A stretch of DNA of 64,000 bases from JAABTH01 sp964390725 (GTDB lineage: Bacteria > Bacillota > Dethiobacteria > DTU022): positions 62,001-126,000 of the forward strand of contig CAYMIW010000003.1 in the NCBI GenBank assembly GCA_964390725.1. The letters run 5' to 3'. Position numbers and translations under genes: made by a program. Positions 60,805 to 64,000 of the stretch are shown piece after piece (the stretch's first letter is position 1; each line of letters begins with the position of its first letter). The notes under the pieces were generated by a model, which saw only the letters and a list, made by a program, of their open reading frames with translations, had not been told where the DNA came from and did not search any database.

Positions 60805-62358
60805 TCAACTGCTCATATTTTCTAGGTAGTTCACAATATCGTATGATAAAAGTAAATGGTTTTTCACTTTATAGTTGTTCAGATCTATTCCTGTCAGGCC
60901 GACTATTCGGTTGACTCTATAAACAAGGGTGTTTCTGTGAATGTAAAGTTTATCAGCTGACCTGACCAGGTTTCTGTCATTTATTATGAAAACCCGCAGA
61001 GTATTATAATAATCACTCTTGTTCTTTTTGTCATATTCCTGTAAATATTTTAAAGCAGGGTGGCACAACCGGAAGAGCTCAACTTTATCAGAGGCAAGAT
61101 GAATTAAATGATACAAAGTAAGATTCTCATATTTAAAAAGGGCGCTACTTTGATCAAAGAAAGGGCCGAGCTGGTTGGAGGTACTGGCCTGCCGGTAATA
61201 ATCGCGTATGTCAAAAATATCGGGGCAGCAGGAACTCAACCCTGCAGTTAAATTGCTGTTTTTTAAAAATTGTTCCAGTCTGTAGACGTATTCCTGTTCA
61301 AGAGAAGTCTTGTTCCTGGTATTAATTATTAGCACTATATTTTCGTAGTAGATGATCGAACGACATTCACCGCAGATTGATTCCAGCTGGTGGGCAATAT
61401 AATCAAGAGTATTGTTTGTGAGATCAGCTTTTTCTGCTTTGACTTCAACAATAAAGTAGTGATCCTGTACAGACCAGTCCAAAAACTGCAGCTGGTAACC
61501 GATAAACCTTTTCTTTAAATCTTTTCCCTCTAAGAGGTCGGCAAAGAAATAATTATAGATTTCACCCCTGGTATTTTGATAAATATGATCTCTCTGCAGG
61601 GCAAGGAATATAATCCTGGTTAAATAGGCAGCCAGGTGCAGGTGGGCAGTTTCCAGGGTGATAAAAGCTCCGATTATGATCAGGGTTCCAGCCTTGCTTG
61701 AACCGTTCATTATATTGGCATTAATCCGTGGATGAGAAAAAATGGGTGATTTGTTTATGATCGGTTCCCAGTTACTGTTCAGCCAGTTGAGAGCACCGCT
61801 CTCTTTCATTGCGTTCACAGTGCCAATATCTGTATACCCTTCTTTAACTATGCTTTCCCAGAGTGCATCGATTTCATCTGCCCCGACTGCTTTACTATAA
61901 GCTAGTGTCCTGAAAGAAGAATCGATCAGGTAGATGGGGTTTTCAAATATACTGTAGCTGGCGTCAATGATATATTGCAGGCCTTTATCCTTAACCAGGG
62001 CGTCCTGCAACTCATCAGCCCAATCGCGGTAGAAGGTAAAGATGTCTTGTATTTCATTAAACAGTTTAATGGGGTTACATTTTTGATTAATGATAATTAT
62101 GTTGGAGTTATGGTTATGTAAGAGGGTTTCGATTTTTTCATCTGAACCGATAATTACCAGGTTATAACTGCCTTCTGCAGGCTGTTGAGAAATCAACTGT
62201 TTTGCTTCAGCTACGTACAGGCATTTTTCATCATATTTTTTCTGGTCATTTCTTACAAGCTTTATTGTTTTGATTACCGGTTTATCACAAGCATTTATAG
62301 ATTTTGTAATCCTGTAATGCTTTAATTTGTGGGCGATTATCGACATGCTCAATAGCAT
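60805..62358 (-). CDS. PucR/CdaR-type transcriptional regulator
   Basis: A 517-residue regulator. A C-terminal HTH_30 domain at about 455-512 shows the PucR signature: FIINDRNLVRSADKLYIHRNTLVYRVNRIVGLTGIDLNN. A GGDEF-like CdaR regulatory domain of unknown ligand precedes it at about 290-400. The N-terminal ~100 residues may be an ATPase- or receiver-like sensor but are not recognised. PucR proteins typically activate purine, amino-acid or sugar-acid catabolism genes. It is divergent from the RidA-like/nitroreductase genes across 162 bp and probably controls them. The AAGGTG ribosome site is modest. Confidence 0.88.
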   Translation of the reverse strand: MLLSMSIIAHKLKHYRITKSINACDKPVIKTIKLVRNDQKKYDEKCLYVAEAKQLISQQPAEGSYNLVIIGSDEKIETLLHNHNSNIIIINQKCNPIKLFNEIQDIFTFYRDWADELQDALVKDKGLQYIIDASYSIFENPIYLIDSSFRTLAYSKAVGADEIDALWESIVKEGYTDIGTVNAMKESGALNWLNSNWEPIINKSPIFSHPRINANIMNGSSKAGTLIIIGAFITLETAHLHLAAYLTRIIFLALQRDHIYQNTRGEIYNYFFADLLEGKDLKKRFIGYQLQFLDWSVQDHYFIVEVKAEKADLTNNTLDYIAHQLESICGECRSIIYYENIVLIINTRNKTSLEQEYVYRLEQFLKNSNLTAGLSSCCPDIFDIRDYYRQASTSNQLGPFFDQSSALFKYENLTLYHLIHLASDKVELFRLCHPALKYLQEYDKKNKSDYYNTLRVFIINDRNLVRSADKLYIHRNTLVYRVNRIVGLTGIDLNNYKVKNHLLLSYDIVNYLENMSS

Positions 62359-62520
62359 TTTAACACCTTCAATTCATGCTTAGTGTCAACTCTCTTAGCC
62401 ATTATATATACTGATCGTACAAAAATAAAGTTGTAAAATTTAAATGTTTGCAGAAGACATTCTATTTTCAATGAAATATACTGTGACCATAAACCATATG
62501 TTCAGAAGGAGGAATTTTTT

Positions 62521-62994
62521 ATGTGGAAAAAAGAAATTATTAAGCCTAAATCAGCTGTTTCTCATCCCAGTACCTGTTCTAACATGGTTAAGGTCGGACC
62601 TTTTTTATTTATAGCCGGGCAGGTAGCGATGTTTGAAGACAGGACAATGGTGACAGGTTATAAAGATCTTGATGAAGAAGGACGCAAAAAACTGCGTGCC
62701 GACGAGAACATTGGTTCACACTTCCGGGAGGAAAAGATTGCGGCTCAAACCTACCACATATTTACAAATATCAAAAAGCTGATCGAAGATGCCGGTGGAA
62801 CGATGGATGATCTTATTTCTCTGCGGATTTTACTCTGTGATATAAATTACTTCCCGGTTGTTGAGAGAATTCGCAACATGTTTTATGAGCCGGATAAAAT
62901 GCCGATTATTACCACAATGGCCGTGGTTGCCCTCTGCCCGCCCGACGCATTGCTTGAGATAGAAGCAGAAGCATATATACCTGAACAGGCTTAG
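62521..62994 (+). CDS. RidA/YjgF-family protein
   Basis: A 157-residue protein of the RidA (YjgF/YER057c/UK114) family. Family members hydrolyse reactive enamines/imines from PLP enzymes or act in specific catabolic pathways. The sequence contains VGPFLFIAGQVAM, the IFTNIKKLIEDAGGTMDDLISLRILL core and the LLEIEAEAYIP end. It is longer than housekeeping RidA (~127) because of a 25-residue insert (MVTGYKDLDEEGRKKLRADENIGSHF), which suggests a pathway-specific member. The canonical Arg lies in SLRILL. AAGGAGG precedes the ATG. Probably first in an operon with the nitroreductase. Confidence 0.88.
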   Translation: MWKKEIIKPKSAVSHPSTCSNMVKVGPFLFIAGQVAMFEDRTMVTGYKDLDEEGRKKLRADENIGSHFREEKIAAQTYHIFTNIKKLIEDAGGTMDDLISLRILLCDINYFPVVERIRNMFYEPDKMPIITTMAVVALCPPDALLEIEAEAYIPEQA

Positions 62995-63045
62995 AGATTA
63001 AACGCAGCTGGTATGTTTAATGCTAAAAACAGGGAGTTGGATGTA

Positions 63046-63738
63046 GTGGCGGAAAAGAACAGTTCAGCGGCAATAAGCGACCTTATGATGGATGTTATTT
63101 ATAAAAGGCGCAGTGTGCGTCGTTTTACAGACGAACCGGTTGCCGAAGAAGATATTAAAGTAATCCTGGAAGCAGCCAGGTGGGCGCCATCCGGTGAAAA
63201 TTCACAGGGATGGCGTTTTATTGTTATTAAAAATAAGGAAATAATTCAAAAACTCGGCGAGATATCAGGAGATGGCAGTGCCAGGCGCTTCACCGGTGAA
63301 TTTGTTTCCAAAAGATTGCACAGCAGGTTTACCGGTCTTGATGATGAAGCTAAGAAGAAAAAGGTTTTTGAAAAGCTGATGAGTGGTAATGTATCCCGTT
63401 TTGTCTCAACCGCCCCCGTAGTTATTGCTGTTGTCGGTAAAAAAGATGTCTGGGATGTTCAGCTTGACAATGCTGCCGCAATTGAGAACATGCTCATAAT
63501 GATTTCTGCTCTCGGGCTGGGAGCGACCTGGGTTATTGCTCCCTGCACAGACATCAGGGACGAGCTTGAAGTTAATAAGTTGCTTGCTGTTAATAAAGAT
63601 TTTAAAGTGATCAGCATTATCCCGGTTGGGCATATGGAGAACCTGCCTAAAGCGAGGCCCCGCCTGGAATTGGAAGAGATTACTTATGAAAACAAAATGG
63701 GTAACCCTTATTTTATGGATCAAGGAGAAAAAAGATAA
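63046..63738 (+). CDS. Nitroreductase-family flavoprotein
   Basis: About 230 residues. A nitroreductase-fold FMN oxidoreductase with the phosphate-binding RRSVRRFTDEPV motif near the start and the EAARWAPSGENSQGWRFIVI segment, then LGATWVIAPC and a GHMENLPKARPR end. The family reduces nitroaromatics, quinones and enones with NAD(P)H. The GTG at 63046 follows AGGGAG; an ATG at 63013 has no site. It follows the RidA-like gene and precedes another gene by two bases, under the likely control of the PucR-type regulator. The physiological substrate is unknown. Confidence 0.88.
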   Translation: MAEKNSSAAISDLMMDVIYKRRSVRRFTDEPVAEEDIKVILEAARWAPSGENSQGWRFIVIKNKEIIQKLGEISGDGSARRFTGEFVSKRLHSRFTGLDDEAKKKKVFEKLMSGNVSRFVSTAPVVIAVVGKKDVWDVQLDNAAAIENMLIMISALGLGATWVIAPCTDIRDELEVNKLLAVNKDFKVISIIPVGHMENLPKARPRLELEEITYENKMGNPYFMDQGEKR

Positions 63739-63740
63739 TC

Positions 63741-64000
63741 ATGGATAACAATGCTTATCTGCACAGTATAATCAGGGATCTGACTGATGTCCTGTGGGAA
63801 GAACATGGTACCGGTGCAAAATACAGGACAACACTGGTCGGAGTTGATTATTTTGATGAAAAGTATGCTGACTCTCTGGTTAACGATGGAATTGTTGAAA
63901 CAGTTGAAGCAGTGATAGCCGCTTTAAAAAAAGAAAACCTGATTAATGATGCTGTCTATGAATGGGGTGAATATGCTCTAAAAGTTACATTTACTGCCTG
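63741..64000 (+). CDS. Unidentified protein, 5' part (cut by window end)
   Basis: An open frame from ATG 63741, with AAGGAG upstream, runs to the window end (86 codons). It begins MDNNAYLHSIIRDLTDV and is rich in acidic residues. I do not recognise a family. It starts two bases after the nitroreductase stop and so belongs to the same operon. Confidence 0.75.
   Translation, partial: MDNNAYLHSIIRDLTDVLWEEHGTGAKYRTTLVGVDYFDEKYADSLVNDGIVETVEAVIAALKKENLINDAVYEWGEYALKVTFTA

Noticed and set aside
1..64000. CRISPR arrays, insertion sequences, prophage, rRNA and tRNA genes
   Set aside because: No regularly spaced direct repeats, transposase or integrase motifs, or structural RNA signatures were seen on either strand, apart from the T-box leader.

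Overview
The window looks like part of a Clostridia-type Firmicutes chromosome. The evidence is moderate GC content, strong AGGAGG ribosome sites with frequent GTG/TTG starts, a textbook T-box leader, a CheV protein, a YtrA-type GntR regulator, and a tungsten/molybdenum-type aldehyde oxidoreductase beside a MoaD-like sulfur carrier. Two features are unusual for that group: a full recC-recB-recD operon, where Firmicutes normally carry AddAB, and a complete Lnt-like apolipoprotein N-acyltransferase. I cannot name the genus from this sequence.

Layout. 1-6.5 kb: aldehyde ferredoxin oxidoreductase family protein, MoaD/ThiS-like protein, a membrane protein with a degenerate zinc ribbon, an alpha/beta hydrolase, a GntR/ABC exporter operon and a YbjQ-like protein. 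6.6-9.3 kb: a PAS-PAS-GGDEF-HD-GYP c-di-GMP protein and a MORN-repeat/DUF4282 membrane protein. 9.3-18.3 kb: metabolic block with a UroD-family protein, a zinc dehydrogenase with a GltS-type carrier, a LysR regulator, and a DASS carrier/ThDP enzyme/SDR operon. 18.4-21.9 kb: THUMP RNA methyltransferase, DUF2804 protein, CheV. 21.9-33.2 kb: recC-recB-recD-pgi on the minus strand. 33.3-38 kb: membrane diguanylate cyclase, acyl-CoA synthetase, and a secreted dockerin-DUF1343 (NamZ-like) protein. 38-44 kb: an ABC operon headed by a MORN-ABC ATPase fusion, then a methyl-accepting chemotaxis protein. 44.3-50.8 kb: five-gene peptide/nickel-type ABC importer with a NikR-like palindrome at its promoter and a divergent methyltransferase. 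50.9-52.8 kb: T-box(Trp)-controlled TrpB2. 52.9-57.9 kb: a thioesterase remnant, then a membrane protein/winged-helix/MORN-ABC/ABC-2 permease operon. 58.2-64 kb: Lnt-like protein, TspO-like protein, PucR-type regulator, RidA-like protein, nitroreductase and a cut-off gene.

The most novel theme is the MORN repeat. Three proteins here carry three to four N-terminal MORN repeats. One is joined to a DUF4282 membrane domain. Two are joined to a complete ABC-2-type ATPase, each overlapping its own permease gene(s) by four bases. This repeated architecture suggests an exporter family whose ATPase is tethered or regulated through a MORN module, possibly at the membrane surface. The T-box has a UGG (Trp) specifier that agrees with the TrpB2 it controls. 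The second ATPase of the peptide/nickel importer appears to begin at a CTG codon overlapping the upstream stop.
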